Assembly: GCA_033763735.1 (NCBI GenBank)
Contig: JANRJY010000073.1
Location: 1 to 64,000, forward strand
DNA length: 64,000 nt
Direction of reading: 5' to 3'
Source: JANRJY01 sp033763735
GTDB taxonomy: Bacteria > Bacteroidota > Bacteroidia > Cytophagales > UBA9547
Position 1 is the first letter of the stretch; every line of letters begins with the position of its first letter. The position numbers and the translations under genes were made by a program. Below are positions 54,393 to 63,995 of the stretch, piece by piece. The notes below the pieces were generated by a model, which made no database searches, was not told the DNA's origin, and saw only the letters and a list, made by a program, of their open reading frames with translations.

Positions 54393-55232
54393 ATGTTAAA
54401 ATTATTTACAGAATTAATCAATTACGCCAAATATCACTTTTTTGAGGTTAAGATTGAACCAAATTTAAATTTTAAATATAGAATTTGGGCAATTTTAAGA
54501 CTTTTTCTTGTTTTAATGACAGGGAAAAAGAAAGCCGAAACTTATTTGTTTAAATATGATGTTAAAATTGAAAATAAATTTGGCAAGTTTTTTGTACCAA
54601 AAAATTCGGACATGATTTTAACATTAAGTACTAAATTCGAATCTGATTTAATCCAGTATTTTGAAGTTAAAAATGATGCCATTTTTCTGGACATTGGAGC
54701 AAATGCTGGCAAGTATTCGACTTATATAGCATTAAACTTCAAACCAAAAATGGTTTATTCCTTTGAGCCATCACCCACCACATATAAACTTCTGACTGAA
54801 AACATTTCATTAAACAATGTAAACAATGTAAGAACATACAATATAGGACTGTCCGATTCTCAAAACGCTTTACTATTTGCAAACTCAAAATACAAAACAG
54901 GATTAAGTCATATTGTTTCTGAATCTGAAAAGGTTGACTCAAATGAATATAATTTGGAAAAAGTGTTGGTAAACACATTGGATAATTTCATTATTGAACA
55001 AAATATAGATATTAAGTTGATAGATTTTATAAAAATTGATGTGGAGGGCCATGAACTTCAGGTATTAAAAGGAGCAAGTAATCTTTTAAAGCAATTGATT
55101 TCAAAAAGCAGAATAATTATCGAAGCATCTAAAGAAACAGAAAAAGTTAAACCATTATTGGATTTAATGACTTTATCTTATTTTGAGTTCGATAAACTTA
55201 ATGAAGAATATTATTTGTTTACAAAATTATAA
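54393..55232 (+). CDS. FkbM family methyltransferase
   Basis: I prefer the ATG at 54393 (279 residues); the frame extends upstream to a TTG at 54333. The SAM-binding core has LDIGANAGKYSTYIA, FEPSPTTYKLL and the C-terminal FIKIDVEGHELQVLKGA. These are diagnostic of FkbM enzymes, which O-methylate sugars or polyketides. It probably decorates the surface polysaccharide. It is divergent from the GT-C gene. Confidence 0.85.
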   Translation: MLKLFTELINYAKYHFFEVKIEPNLNFKYRIWAILRLFLVLMTGKKKAETYLFKYDVKIENKFGKFFVPKNSDMILTLSTKFESDLIQYFEVKNDAIFLDIGANAGKYSTYIALNFKPKMVYSFEPSPTTYKLLTENISLNNVNNVRTYNIGLSDSQNALLFANSKYKTGLSHIVSESEKVDSNEYNLEKVLVNTLDNFIIEQNIDIKLIDFIKIDVEGHELQVLKGASNLLKQLISKSRIIIEASKETEKVKPLLDLMTLSYFEFDKLNEEYYLFTKL

Positions 55233-55239
55233 TATTGGA

Positions 55240-56298
55240 TTATTTCAATTCATTTATTATTTGGAGCACTTTATGAGCAGAATTATCCCAATTAAATCTT
55301 TTAATATTTTTGAATCCGTTTGCCCTTAATTTATTTCTCAGTTGTTCGTTGTTTATAAGTTCCGATATCCCTTTTTTAATACTTTCAATTGAAAAAGGAT
55401 CAACATAATAAGCAGCATCTCCACATACCTCGGGCAATGAAGAGGTATGTGATGTGAGTACAACACAACCGTTTGCCATTGCTTCCAGAGGAGGAATTCC
55501 AAATCCCTCCTCTAATGATGGATATAAAAATACTTTCGCACATCTATAATACGATTTTAAATCTTCATCCGAAACATATCCGGTGAAAATTATATCATTT
55601 GTTCTGCCTTCGGGTATCTGGAAGTTAACTTCTGAGAAAACTGCATTTTTAAAACCTACAATTACTAGTTTATAATTTTTTAAATTACTATCTAAAAATG
55701 CCTGAACGGTGCGTTGCAGATTTTTGCGAAGATGGATTGAGCCGACACATAGCATGTATTTTTCTTTTATTATTCTCCTTGCCAATGTTTCATTTATAAA
55801 CACATCACTTACACTGTTATATATTACAGAAATTTTATTTTCACTGATTTTAAGATGGTATATTAAATCGTCTTTTACAAATTGGCTAACAGTAATCAAT
55901 TTCAAACATCTTGTTGCTACAAAACGGGTTAATAATTTGTGATAAAAATATTCTTTTTTGGAGTACCATTCCGGATTCTTGAGAGTAGTAATATCATGTA
56001 TTGTGTTTATTTGGTTTCTGACAATAATTGGAGCAGTGTTAGAAAAATTGAGAAGTAATGGTTTCTTGAATTTTAACAAAAAAAAAGGTAATTCAATTTG
56101 CTCCCATGCAGCTCCTCCGAGGTTACCAAACACAACAGCATCTAGGACCCTAGCCTCTTGATGCAAAATAATTTTGTTGGGTGTAACAAAAATTGCTTTA
56201 GGATAATATTTTTTTAACCGAAAAGAAATTTCGAAAGCAAACCTACCTATACCAGTAAGTTTTTGACAAAGAAATTTTGCATTAATAATAATTTGCAC
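55240..56298 (-). CDS. Glycosyltransferase family 4
   Basis: 352 residues, GT-B fold. The N-terminus IIINAKFLCQKLTGIGRFAFE has the nucleotide-sugar glycine loop. The C-terminal half has MLCVGSIHLRKN, FTGYVSDEDLKSYY and LEEGFGIPPLEAMANG with the conserved Glu. It is likely one of the repeat-unit transferases of the locus. The start codon is GTG. It ends 8 bases from the convergent FkbM gene. Confidence 0.9.
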   Translation of the reverse strand: MQIIINAKFLCQKLTGIGRFAFEISFRLKKYYPKAIFVTPNKIILHQEARVLDAVVFGNLGGAAWEQIELPFFLLKFKKPLLLNFSNTAPIIVRNQINTIHDITTLKNPEWYSKKEYFYHKLLTRFVATRCLKLITVSQFVKDDLIYHLKISENKISVIYNSVSDVFINETLARRIIKEKYMLCVGSIHLRKNLQRTVQAFLDSNLKNYKLVIVGFKNAVFSEVNFQIPEGRTNDIIFTGYVSDEDLKSYYRCAKVFLYPSLEEGFGIPPLEAMANGCVVLTSHTSSLPEVCGDAAYYVDPFSIESIKKGISELINNEQLRNKLRANGFKNIKRFNWDNSAHKVLQIINELK

Positions 56299-56310
56299 AA
56301 ATAAAAATGC

Positions 56311-57828
56311 TTAATTTTTGATAATTTTTTTATACAAAACTCCATTTAAAAGATTGATTTTCAAAATATAGAAGCCTGTTTGTAAATTTTCAAAGTTTAA
56401 TGCTATCTCTTTTCCAGGTAGTTCGAATTCGAATTTTAAAGTATTTTGTAAATTTGATATTATCTCAATTGACAATATTATACTATTACTTTTTATAATT
56501 ATACTATTGTAAAATGGGTTAGGGTATATTGAAACATGCTGACTATCAATATATTTTATAGTATTATTAAGCAATGTATCGCTCATAGAAGTATCTGTAG
56601 ACATCGTTTTTGTTATATTAATGCATTCCATTCCTAAAGTTTTTTTATTTTTATCTCCTCCATTTTGAGTATTCAAAACATACGACTGAAAAGGAATACT
56701 ATAATTATTACTTAAATCATTTATAAAATATGCTATGCCCTTAAAAGAATCAGACATATAAAAACCTGTCAACATTAAATTTCCTGTCATTGTTGCATTA
56801 AAATCACTAAAATTGATGAACTGTGATTTCCAAGTTACTCCTCCATCCATTGTTATTTTAAGATTGTAGGGTAAATTATAATACCCTTGACCTCCTTGAC
56901 TTATTATATAACCAATATTACAATCCAACATAACAATACTTTTACTATCTCTATAATGAACCCCATGATTACCTATAACATAAAAATTGGCACCCCCATT
57001 ATCGGTTTTATAAATATTATAGTCCATATTGTTGCCATCTCCTAAACTATAACCAATAAGAGAATTTACAAAAGTTATATTTTTAATATTATAAGAAGAG
57101 CAAACGCCACAATTGACCACATAAGGTATTGACCAAGTTTTGCCTTTATCAAAACTCTTTATGTAAAAAATTTGAGAATTTAATGCATATGAAATTCTAA
57201 ATATATTCTCACTTAAAGCAGAAATTTCAACATTGCTTATGAATTTTTTATTTTGAAAAATATTTCTTGATGTCCAAGCATCACCACCATCATTGGTCAA
57301 AAATATTTCACCAGTAGATATTACTGCAATTCCTGTTGTACTATTTAAAAATTTAATTGATTCTAATTTAGAAACTCCAATTAAAGTTTTTACAATATCT
57401 TTTTTGTAGATAACGGTATCAGAATACACGGTAGAATCTATTTTTACAAAAGAAGTATCATATATATTATGTGCAGTATATTGAAATATTTTAGAATAAC
57501 TTACGAATGAATTGATAGTTTTTAATATACTAACTGAGTCTCCTTTGTCAATACGAATAAATGCAGATTCAGAATTAAAAATATTTTGTACTTGATAAAT
57601 ACTTAATGGGATAGGAGTTATTGTGCTATCCCATGTATTTCCCATATCCTTGCTTTTGAAAATCTTAGTTCCTCCATATCTTGAAAATAAAAACATACTA
57701 GAAGTATCGATAATAATAGGACAAAAATTAGAAAACTTGGGTAAGTTATTTGCTCTTTTTAGCTTCCATTGAGCAAAGATATTATTTGAAAAAGTGATTA
57801 CAACTAAAATTATCAAATATGTCCGCAT
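56311..57828 (-). CDS. T9SS substrate with Asp-box (BNR) repeats
   Basis: 505 residues. A signal peptide (MRTYLIILVVITFSNNIFAQ) is followed by several Asp-box repeats (SKDMGNTWDS, TNDGGDAWTS, SFDKGKTWSI, TDNGGANF, TMDGGVTWKS) of the kind found in Ycf48-like, sialidase or sortilin-type propellers. The last about 75 residues are a type A sorting domain (VSIYPNPFYNSIIIKS ... TGFYILKINLLNG). It should be exported by the type IX system and anchored on the cell surface. It lies within the surface-polysaccharide locus. The ligand or substrate is unknown. Confidence 0.82.
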   Translation of the reverse strand: MRTYLIILVVITFSNNIFAQWKLKRANNLPKFSNFCPIIIDTSSMFLFSRYGGTKIFKSKDMGNTWDSTITPIPLSIYQVQNIFNSESAFIRIDKGDSVSILKTINSFVSYSKIFQYTAHNIYDTSFVKIDSTVYSDTVIYKKDIVKTLIGVSKLESIKFLNSTTGIAVISTGEIFLTNDGGDAWTSRNIFQNKKFISNVEISALSENIFRISYALNSQIFYIKSFDKGKTWSIPYVVNCGVCSSYNIKNITFVNSLIGYSLGDGNNMDYNIYKTDNGGANFYVIGNHGVHYRDSKSIVMLDCNIGYIISQGGQGYYNLPYNLKITMDGGVTWKSQFINFSDFNATMTGNLMLTGFYMSDSFKGIAYFINDLSNNYSIPFQSYVLNTQNGGDKNKKTLGMECINITKTMSTDTSMSDTLLNNTIKYIDSQHVSIYPNPFYNSIIIKSNSIILSIEIISNLQNTLKFEFELPGKEIALNFENLQTGFYILKINLLNGVLYKKIIKN

Positions 57829-57888
57829 ACCTTTTTGAAAGAATATTCAATTTACGAGGAATATAATCATAATATTAGATAACTTATA

Positions 57889-58617
57889 TTATTTGTAACC
57901 AATCGCCAACAAATTAGAAGTATATATTCCCCCCATGGTATCTCCATTTGCCAATAACATATATAACTTAATAGTGGGGTTTATACAGATGTCCCAAACA
58001 ATCCTTCTAATCGTACTAAGAATAGATAATCTTGTAGGAGGAACTGGTTTTACTTTTATTTCAAGAAAACCACCCAATTTCAAACTTTGAATAATACTTT
58101 TGTAGGAAAAGGCACGTATATGCGTAATATCACTAAAATAAATTGGATTTAAAAAAGACATTCCATTTGGTACTTGCACTATGAGCCTTCCACCGCTATT
58201 CAGATGCTTGTTTATTAAATTAAACAATTCCAGCATGTAGTTCAATTCCAAATGCTCTGCAACATCTATAAGTAATATTACATCAAATTTCAGACTGTTA
58301 TTATTGGCAAAATATGCAAAGGCATCTTGTTTTAGGGTAAAGTTTGCGAGCCCGAGTGCTTTATGTGAATAGTTAATCTGTTCTTCGCTTATATCAAGCC
58401 CAAGTACATCGGTATATCCAAGATTCAGCAATGTTTTGATGTATCTTCCATATCCACATCCGATTTCTAATATTTTTGATTTTTTATTTTCTGGAATATA
58501 AGGTAAAAAGTTCTTGGTGAAATATTTAGCACTCCATTGGGTGAGCGCATTTTCATCAATGCCTCCAAGCACATTTATAGTTGTGTAATTTTTATATATA
58601 TCAATTTTATCTTCCAA
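57889..58617 (-). CDS. Class I SAM-dependent methyltransferase
   Basis: 242 residues. The SAM-binding motif ILEIGCGYGRYIKTL is followed by VLGLDISEEQI and DVILLIDVAEHLEL. It is in the Methyltransf_11/12 group. The substrate is unknown; position in the locus suggests a glycan. The start is TTG, with no in-frame ATG before the SAM motif. It lies 11 bases downstream of the glycosyltransferase gene. Confidence 0.85.
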   Translation of the reverse strand: MEDKIDIYKNYTTINVLGGIDENALTQWSAKYFTKNFLPYIPENKKSKILEIGCGYGRYIKTLLNLGYTDVLGLDISEEQINYSHKALGLANFTLKQDAFAYFANNNSLKFDVILLIDVAEHLELNYMLELFNLINKHLNSGGRLIVQVPNGMSFLNPIYFSDITHIRAFSYKSIIQSLKLGGFLEIKVKPVPPTRLSILSTIRRIVWDICINPTIKLYMLLANGDTMGGIYTSNLLAIGYK

Positions 58618-58627
58618 TTTTATAAAT

Positions 58628-59518
58628 TTAAATATTATACTTTTTTATATAGTCTTCAAAACTCGAAATTGAAGTGTCAACAAATTTTATCTCTTTTCCA
58701 TTGCCAGCAAAATGAAGGAAATAAGATTGTAAAAAAGCGGCATTTATAGCTTTTTCACTGGTAGAAACATAGCCAATATAACTCAATTTGAATAAAACAA
58801 ACTTTATTATTCTACCTAAAAAAGATTTTGGAAACAATTGTGGATAGTTTAATATTTTAAAACTCTCAGTTAAAAAATTGAATTTATAGTCAATCCAATA
58901 TACCTTATAATCGTTTTTTAAAAAAATCCTATGTGATAATGCACGCATTTCATCTATCAAATGAGTGGCATTTTTATCTATTGTTTTTTCATAAGTATCA
59001 TATACTTCACGAAATAATTTTGAATGTAAATTAGTTGTCAGTACCAATACACCTGCTTGTATTACATCATCACTTACAGCACTTAAACCACATTCGGTAT
59101 AATAAGTACTCTTATATCCATGTGAAGGGAATTTATGCAGTTCAGTATATTGATTGGTTCTTTTCCAAACTTCGTCATAAGTAATTGCATCGGGGCTATG
59201 CCAGGCATTAGTACCCCCTATACTATCAATAGGAACTTGACTAACAATGCAAGGAGCAGTATGATAATTAATTGCAATATCGGCATCAATCCAAACAACT
59301 CTGTCGTATTGAGAAACTTTTGGATGTTCAAGAATCAAACACTTTTGCCAAATAACGGTTCGGTCTTTAGCTCTTTGAGAATCATCGAGTATTTGATCAA
59401 TAACAATAATATCATAACCATGCTTCTCGGCATACTTTGTCCAATTATCAGCGCAGTATAACTTCCAGAGCTTTTTAATTTTTTCTCCGATAAGAAGGGT
59501 AACAATTGCTTTTGACAT
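58628..59518 (-). CDS. GMA12/MNN10-like (GT34-type) glycosyltransferase
   Basis: 296 residues. The layout resembles alpha-galactosyl or mannosyl transferases of the GMA12/MNN10 type: an N-terminal AIVTLLIGEKIKKLWKL, then RTVIWQKCLILEHPKV and the DxD motif RVVWIDADIAI (Asp78, Asp80). It has the C-terminal ALSHRIFLKNDYKVYWID segment. Donor and acceptor are not known. It overlaps no gene and is part of the leftward polysaccharide cluster. Confidence 0.7.
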   Translation of the reverse strand: MSKAIVTLLIGEKIKKLWKLYCADNWTKYAEKHGYDIIVIDQILDDSQRAKDRTVIWQKCLILEHPKVSQYDRVVWIDADIAINYHTAPCIVSQVPIDSIGGTNAWHSPDAITYDEVWKRTNQYTELHKFPSHGYKSTYYTECGLSAVSDDVIQAGVLVLTTNLHSKLFREVYDTYEKTIDKNATHLIDEMRALSHRIFLKNDYKVYWIDYKFNFLTESFKILNYPQLFPKSFLGRIIKFVLFKLSYIGYVSTSEKAINAAFLQSYFLHFAGNGKEIKFVDTSISSFEDYIKKYNI

Positions 59519-59599
59519 TATAGTGTATAATCAGAAACAGGATAAAGATATGCTAGTAAATTTGCAACTTAAATATTTAAGATCATAAGGGCATCTTTC

Positions 59600-60424
59600 T
59601 CAGATTATTTTTTTAAAAATTTTCCAAATATATTTATAATATATATCTAATGATAATTCAAACACAGATTTGGATACTATATCTTCATTTTCAGTAATAA
59701 AATAAATCGGAACATATTTTATTTTGAACTCATTTTTAGACATGTACAATGTAAATAACCGCTCGGCCATATAACCAATTGCTCTAGCCTGAAAGGGATA
59801 ATTACTTGTGGAAATACGCCTATCCACTTCGAATAGTATAGAAAATACCCAATCCGCATATTTTTCAAAATTCTTTCTGTCAGTAATGAACATATTGTAT
59901 GGTTGCAATACATTGGATTTATTGAAAGTTTTTTCAACGAATGGCATGTATTGAGGATATTTTTCTGAAATTACCTGAATTAGTATCTCCCACTCTTCGG
60001 GAATATGTTTGTTGCAATACTGAGTTTTTAATGAGTTATGAAGGTGCGAAGGATAAGGTAGTATCCATTCATACTTTTCAAGCAAGTTTATTGACTTTTC
60101 AATATTATTGGATACCGTATTAATTTCGTTTGACGATATGTTGTATTTTGAACTTGAGAATATATTTTGCCTTCCTAATTTTAAAAACCTCCGGTAATGG
60201 TTTAAGCCCACAATATCGTATTCGTTATCATTCTTCCAAATCCAATAAAGTGCGGTTAATTCACAAAAATTTGGATTTCTTACTGAAATATTATCACCTG
60301 TGTCATCTCCGGAAATTTTCAAGTCAATGGGGTTGTTTTTTTTCCCGACTTGGATAGGTATTATAAATTCATGTGATGGAATCACAAATAATTTGTGATA
60401 AACGGTGTATAATTTTACTTTCAT
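59600..60424 (-). CDS. DUF4422 domain glycosyltransferase-like protein
   Basis: 274 residues. The signature segments are VKLYTVYHKLFVIPS, NPNFCELTALYWIWKN, DIVGLNHYRRFL and WILPYPSHL. DUF4422 proteins are found in capsule and O-antigen loci and are believed to be glycosyltransferases. The catalytic residues are not established. The ATG start is secure. A tiny frame of 26 codons precedes it but has no evidence of being a gene. Confidence 0.82.
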   Translation of the reverse strand: MKVKLYTVYHKLFVIPSHEFIIPIQVGKKNNPIDLKISGDDTGDNISVRNPNFCELTALYWIWKNDNEYDIVGLNHYRRFLKLGRQNIFSSSKYNISSNEINTVSNNIEKSINLLEKYEWILPYPSHLHNSLKTQYCNKHIPEEWEILIQVISEKYPQYMPFVEKTFNKSNVLQPYNMFITDRKNFEKYADWVFSILFEVDRRISTSNYPFQARAIGYMAERLFTLYMSKNEFKIKYVPIYFITENEDIVSKSVFELSLDIYYKYIWKIFKKII

Positions 60425-60568
60425 TTAATTACCAACTAACTTATTTAAAATTTCAGAAAAACATCCGTCAGTATTGTGCCTTACTTCTAAATTCATTTTC
60501 AACATATCCTACGAACTATCTGGTATTATTTGAATTAACAACCCTTTTTTTGAATACTTAAAAATTAA

Positions 60569-61585
60569 TCAATCTAAAATTAATTTGAAATTGCTCGAAA
60601 TAGAAGGGTTTAATTTCCAACACAACTCTGTTTCATAGTACATGTTGAGAAAATCTTCTATTTTCGGATTAAGAGGATGGAATCCCCATTTTTTTTCCCA
60701 GTTGTGGTAATGATTTGTCAAAATATTAGTTCTCCAATGATTGTTCTCTATAGGGATTTCCAAAAGATTATTGCTTTCCTTAATCCTCCTTATATATGTA
60801 CCTTTTATTGAGCCAATACTAAATTTATTAAATAAATTTTTTCGTTTTTCGTTTGGGTCTCTACTTCCTCTAAGTCCAATCCTATGAACAATCTTGATTT
60901 CGGGATAAACAATTACCTTTTTACCTAATTTTCGGATTTGTACACCAAAATCGTCATCTTCAATCCAAACCGGGTTAAAAAGTTCGTCAAACCCGTTTAG
61001 TGCTTTAGCATCTTCATATCTAAATCCGGTGCATACCCCCAGCAATGTATCAACTTCATAAGGCATTTGCTCAATAAAATTAGATTTTGGTCTGTAAACT
61101 ATTGAGTCAAATGTTCTTTGCCCGACTAATTCCAATGGAATGGTACCCAGATCGAATAATCCTACTTCATTAAATAAATTACGACCGAATGAATGTACGT
61201 GACCATGGTCAAAAATTACTTGTCCGCCTACCAGCCCTATTCTATTATTTTGGATTAATATTTTCTTGATTTTCTCAATCCAATTTGGGGTCTCTACGGT
61301 TGCATCACCATCAATTCTAAAAACAAATTCGGTCTTTACGGCTTCAAGTCCAGTGTTAAGGGCTTTGATAATCCCTGTGTGTGACAATTCTATAATCTGA
61401 GAATGGTTGAACTTGATACGTGAAAGCTGTTTTTTGCATACTTCAACACTTTTGTCGGTTGAACCATCATCAACAATTACAATATTGTACTTAGTTGTAT
61501 CCAAATTTCTTTGCAAATATTCAAAGGTATATGGTAGTACAAATTCGTTATTAAAATTAGGAAATAGTATTGTAGATTCTACCAT
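60569..61585 (-). CDS. Glycosyltransferase family 2
   Basis: 338 residues. The GT-A core has NIVIVDDGSTDKSVEVC, FRIDGDATVETPNW with the DxD-like Asp-Gly-Asp, and ALNGFDELFNPVWIEDDDFG. The C-terminal part (about 240-338) is helical with basic and aromatic residues. It probably transfers one hexose in repeat-unit assembly. It lies 3 bases downstream of the UDP-galactopyranose mutase gene, so the sugar could be galactofuranose. Confidence 0.9.
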   Translation of the reverse strand: MVESTILFPNFNNEFVLPYTFEYLQRNLDTTKYNIVIVDDGSTDKSVEVCKKQLSRIKFNHSQIIELSHTGIIKALNTGLEAVKTEFVFRIDGDATVETPNWIEKIKKILIQNNRIGLVGGQVIFDHGHVHSFGRNLFNEVGLFDLGTIPLELVGQRTFDSIVYRPKSNFIEQMPYEVDTLLGVCTGFRYEDAKALNGFDELFNPVWIEDDDFGVQIRKLGKKVIVYPEIKIVHRIGLRGSRDPNEKRKNLFNKFSIGSIKGTYIRRIKESNNLLEIPIENNHWRTNILTNHYHNWEKKWGFHPLNPKIEDFLNMYYETELCWKLNPSISSNFKLILD

Positions 61586-61588
61586 TAT

Positions 61589-62698
61589 TTAATTAATTGA
61601 TATTTGTTTTTCAAAAATGCTTAGTGCCCTTGCAATTACCTGATCCATATTATAATATTTGTAGTCGGCCAGTCTGCCACAAAATATTACATTTTGCATC
61701 TTTTCGGACTCACTTCTGTACTTATTGAACAAGTCTGTATTTTCATCTCTGGGTATTGGGTAATACTTTTCATTTTTTTCATCAGCCAAAAGAGAGTATT
61801 CTCTAGTAATTGTGGTAAGATGCGATTTTTGCCAGGTTGCATGTTTCCATTCAACTATTCTAGTAAAATCATAATCATTGGGGTAATTGATTTGCTGATG
61901 TGTTTGAAAATACTCGGTTGATAGTGTTTCATGTTCAAATCTGAGCGAACGATAAGGGAGTTTACCGTGTATGTAATCAAAAAACTCATCAATTGGGCCA
62001 GTATATATAATTTTATTAAATCTAATTTCTTCAATGATGTCTCTGTAGTTGGTATTTAGCATCAAACTAATCAATTTATTGTTTGTTAAGGCTTCAAAAA
62101 GTTTGGTATAACCATTCTTTGGCATACACTGATAGGTATCAGTAAAATATCTATCATCTCTATTTGTTCTGGTTGGAATTCGAGCGGTTACACTAGCCGC
62201 CAAATCAATTGGATTAATATCCCATTGCTTCTTTGTATATCCTTCGAAAAATTTTTTATACAAATCCCGACCAACCAAACTAATGACCATTTCTTCGGCA
62301 TTTTTAGGATTTAATATTGATTTATCCCTAACTGTATCAAAGTATTTCTGAACTTCGTCAGGAGAGGCCAAATTCATACCATAAAGTTCGTTAACTGTAT
62401 CCATATTAATAGGTATGGGCACTAGCTTACCATCCACATAAGTTTTAACCCTATGATAATGATAATTCCATTCAGTAAATCGGGACAAATAATCAAAAAC
62501 TTTTTTATCATTAGTATGAAACCAATGAGGACCATATTTGTGTATTAGAATACCATGTTGGTTGTAGAAATCATATGCATTTCCGCCAATATGCATTCTC
62601 TTATCAACTACTAAAACTTTCTTATTTAGTTGACTAGCAATACGCTCAGCTAATACACACCCTGAAAAACCAGCCCCGACAATCAAATATTCATACAT
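61589..62698 (-). CDS. glf: UDP-galactopyranose mutase
   Basis: 369 residues. The flavoenzyme converts UDP-galactopyranose to UDP-galactofuranose. The FAD-binding motif YLIVGAGFSGCVLAERI is at the N-terminus, followed by VDKRMHIGGNAYDFYNQHG, HKYGPHWFHTN and GRLADYKYYNMDQVIARAL. Length is typical. Its presence suggests galactofuranose in the surface polysaccharide. It overlaps the upstream flippase gene by 8 bases. Confidence 0.96.
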   Translation of the reverse strand: MYEYLIVGAGFSGCVLAERIASQLNKKVLVVDKRMHIGGNAYDFYNQHGILIHKYGPHWFHTNDKKVFDYLSRFTEWNYHYHRVKTYVDGKLVPIPINMDTVNELYGMNLASPDEVQKYFDTVRDKSILNPKNAEEMVISLVGRDLYKKFFEGYTKKQWDINPIDLAASVTARIPTRTNRDDRYFTDTYQCMPKNGYTKLFEALTNNKLISLMLNTNYRDIIEEIRFNKIIYTGPIDEFFDYIHGKLPYRSLRFEHETLSTEYFQTHQQINYPNDYDFTRIVEWKHATWQKSHLTTITREYSLLADEKNEKYYPIPRDENTDLFNKYRSESEKMQNVIFCGRLADYKYYNMDQVIARALSIFEKQISIN

Positions 62699-63995
62699 TT
62701 TTTAAAGATTTAACTTTGATTTGAAAGTGAAATAAAAAATAAGATAATGCCGCTGCAAGAAATTCTATCAGAAACAAAATAATGCTTGCAGCCATTTCTT
62801 TATATTTTGGGACAAAAATAACATTTAATATCAAACTAATAGCTGCCAATAAAATAGTCATGTAAAAAAAATATCGGTCTAACTTGAATCCTAAAAGCCC
62901 CTGAATACCATATAAATTGCTGAAAAAAATAAATAATGGAATAAAAGCCATTATTTTTAATTGGCTTGTAGACTTCAAATATTCAATTCCAAAAATTAAA
63001 TTAATAATGGTCTCGGAAAAAAGAAATACCAAACAGCACATGCCAAAAATTGTAAGTCCAATAAAAATGCCTAGTTTATCGATTAAATCCACTGCCATCT
63101 TCTTGTCTTGATTAACCAACTTTGAAATGTATGGAAATAACACCAAACTTATAGGCATTAATATTAACTGGGTTATTACAATTAATACTTTGTTTGCGGT
63201 TGAATAATATGCGACAGACTCAACAGTTGTTAATAAACCAAGTAAAATTACATTAAAGGTTGTATAGAAGCTAATTACAGCCCAAGATAAAAAATTAGGA
63301 AATCCATTTTTAAGCTCGAAGTATATTTCTTTAAATCTAACTATTTTTAAGTGTAGTCCAAATTTTTTAATACATATAAATAATCCTACTAAGCCTAATA
63401 TTATTTGAATAAAACTACTCACAAAATTAACCATTATAAAATTATCATTGTTTTTTAAGAAAAACACAATAATCAATAAATGAAAAAATTTAGAAAAAAA
63501 TGTTAAAACTACTATATATTTCATATCCGAAATACCTATAAAAAAAAAGGTAGGCATGAATAAAAACTGAAACATCCCGAGAAAGATTGAAAAATTCAAT
63601 AACGAGTTTTGGTAAATATTTCTATCATAATAAAAGACAATACAAACCAAAACACTTGCGGCTAAAGTCAATAGTATTTTTGAAAAGAAAACAACACTAA
63701 AAATTTTGCTTAATTCCGACTTAGAATCCAGGTTAATATTGCTTATATTTCTAGAAGCACTATATTCAAAACCATAGTTTATAAGTAAACCAAAATAGGC
63801 CAAATAAGAATTTGCATAATTAAAAATTCCAAAATTATTGATTGTTACAACTTTAGTAATTATTGGAATTGTGAATAGAGGGAAAAATGTATTTAAAATC
63901 TGAAAAACAAATAAGTATGAAAAGTTTCTTAATATTTTATTTTTGAAATAAAATAAGAATTTGGACTTGATATTGATGCTCGAAATGGGTTGCAA
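62691..63995 (-). CDS. Wzx-type flippase (polysaccharide biosynthesis protein), start uncertain
   Basis: At least 434 residues with about 12-14 membrane helices. The N-terminal segment with LRNFSYLFVFQILNTFFPLFT followed by PIITKVVTINNFGIFNYANS is typical of Wzx O-antigen flippases, which move lipid-linked repeat units across the inner membrane. The first start in the window is a TTG at 63995. The frame stays open to the window edge at 64000, so the true start may be outside. It heads the leftward group of glf, glycosyltransferases and DUF4422. Confidence 0.85.
   Translation of the reverse strand: MQPISSINIKSKFLFYFKNKILRNFSYLFVFQILNTFFPLFTIPIITKVVTINNFGIFNYANSYLAYFGLLINYGFEYSASRNISNINLDSKSELSKIFSVVFFSKILLTLAASVLVCIVFYYDRNIYQNSLLNFSIFLGMFQFLFMPTFFFIGISDMKYIVVLTFFSKFFHLLIIVFFLKNNDNFIMVNFVSSFIQIILGLVGLFICIKKFGLHLKIVRFKEIYFELKNGFPNFLSWAVISFYTTFNVILLGLLTTVESVAYYSTANKVLIVITQLILMPISLVLFPYISKLVNQDKKMAVDLIDKLGIFIGLTIFGMCCLVFLFSETIINLIFGIEYLKSTSQLKIMAFIPLFIFFSNLYGIQGLLGFKLDRYFFYMTILLAAISLILNVIFVPKYKEMAASIILFLIEFLAAALSYFLFHFQIKVKSLKNV

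Noticed and set aside
60425..60505. Small minus-strand frame of 26 codons just upstream of the DUF4422 gene
   Set aside because: Too short to support, no start signal or family; it could be a leader peptide or chance.
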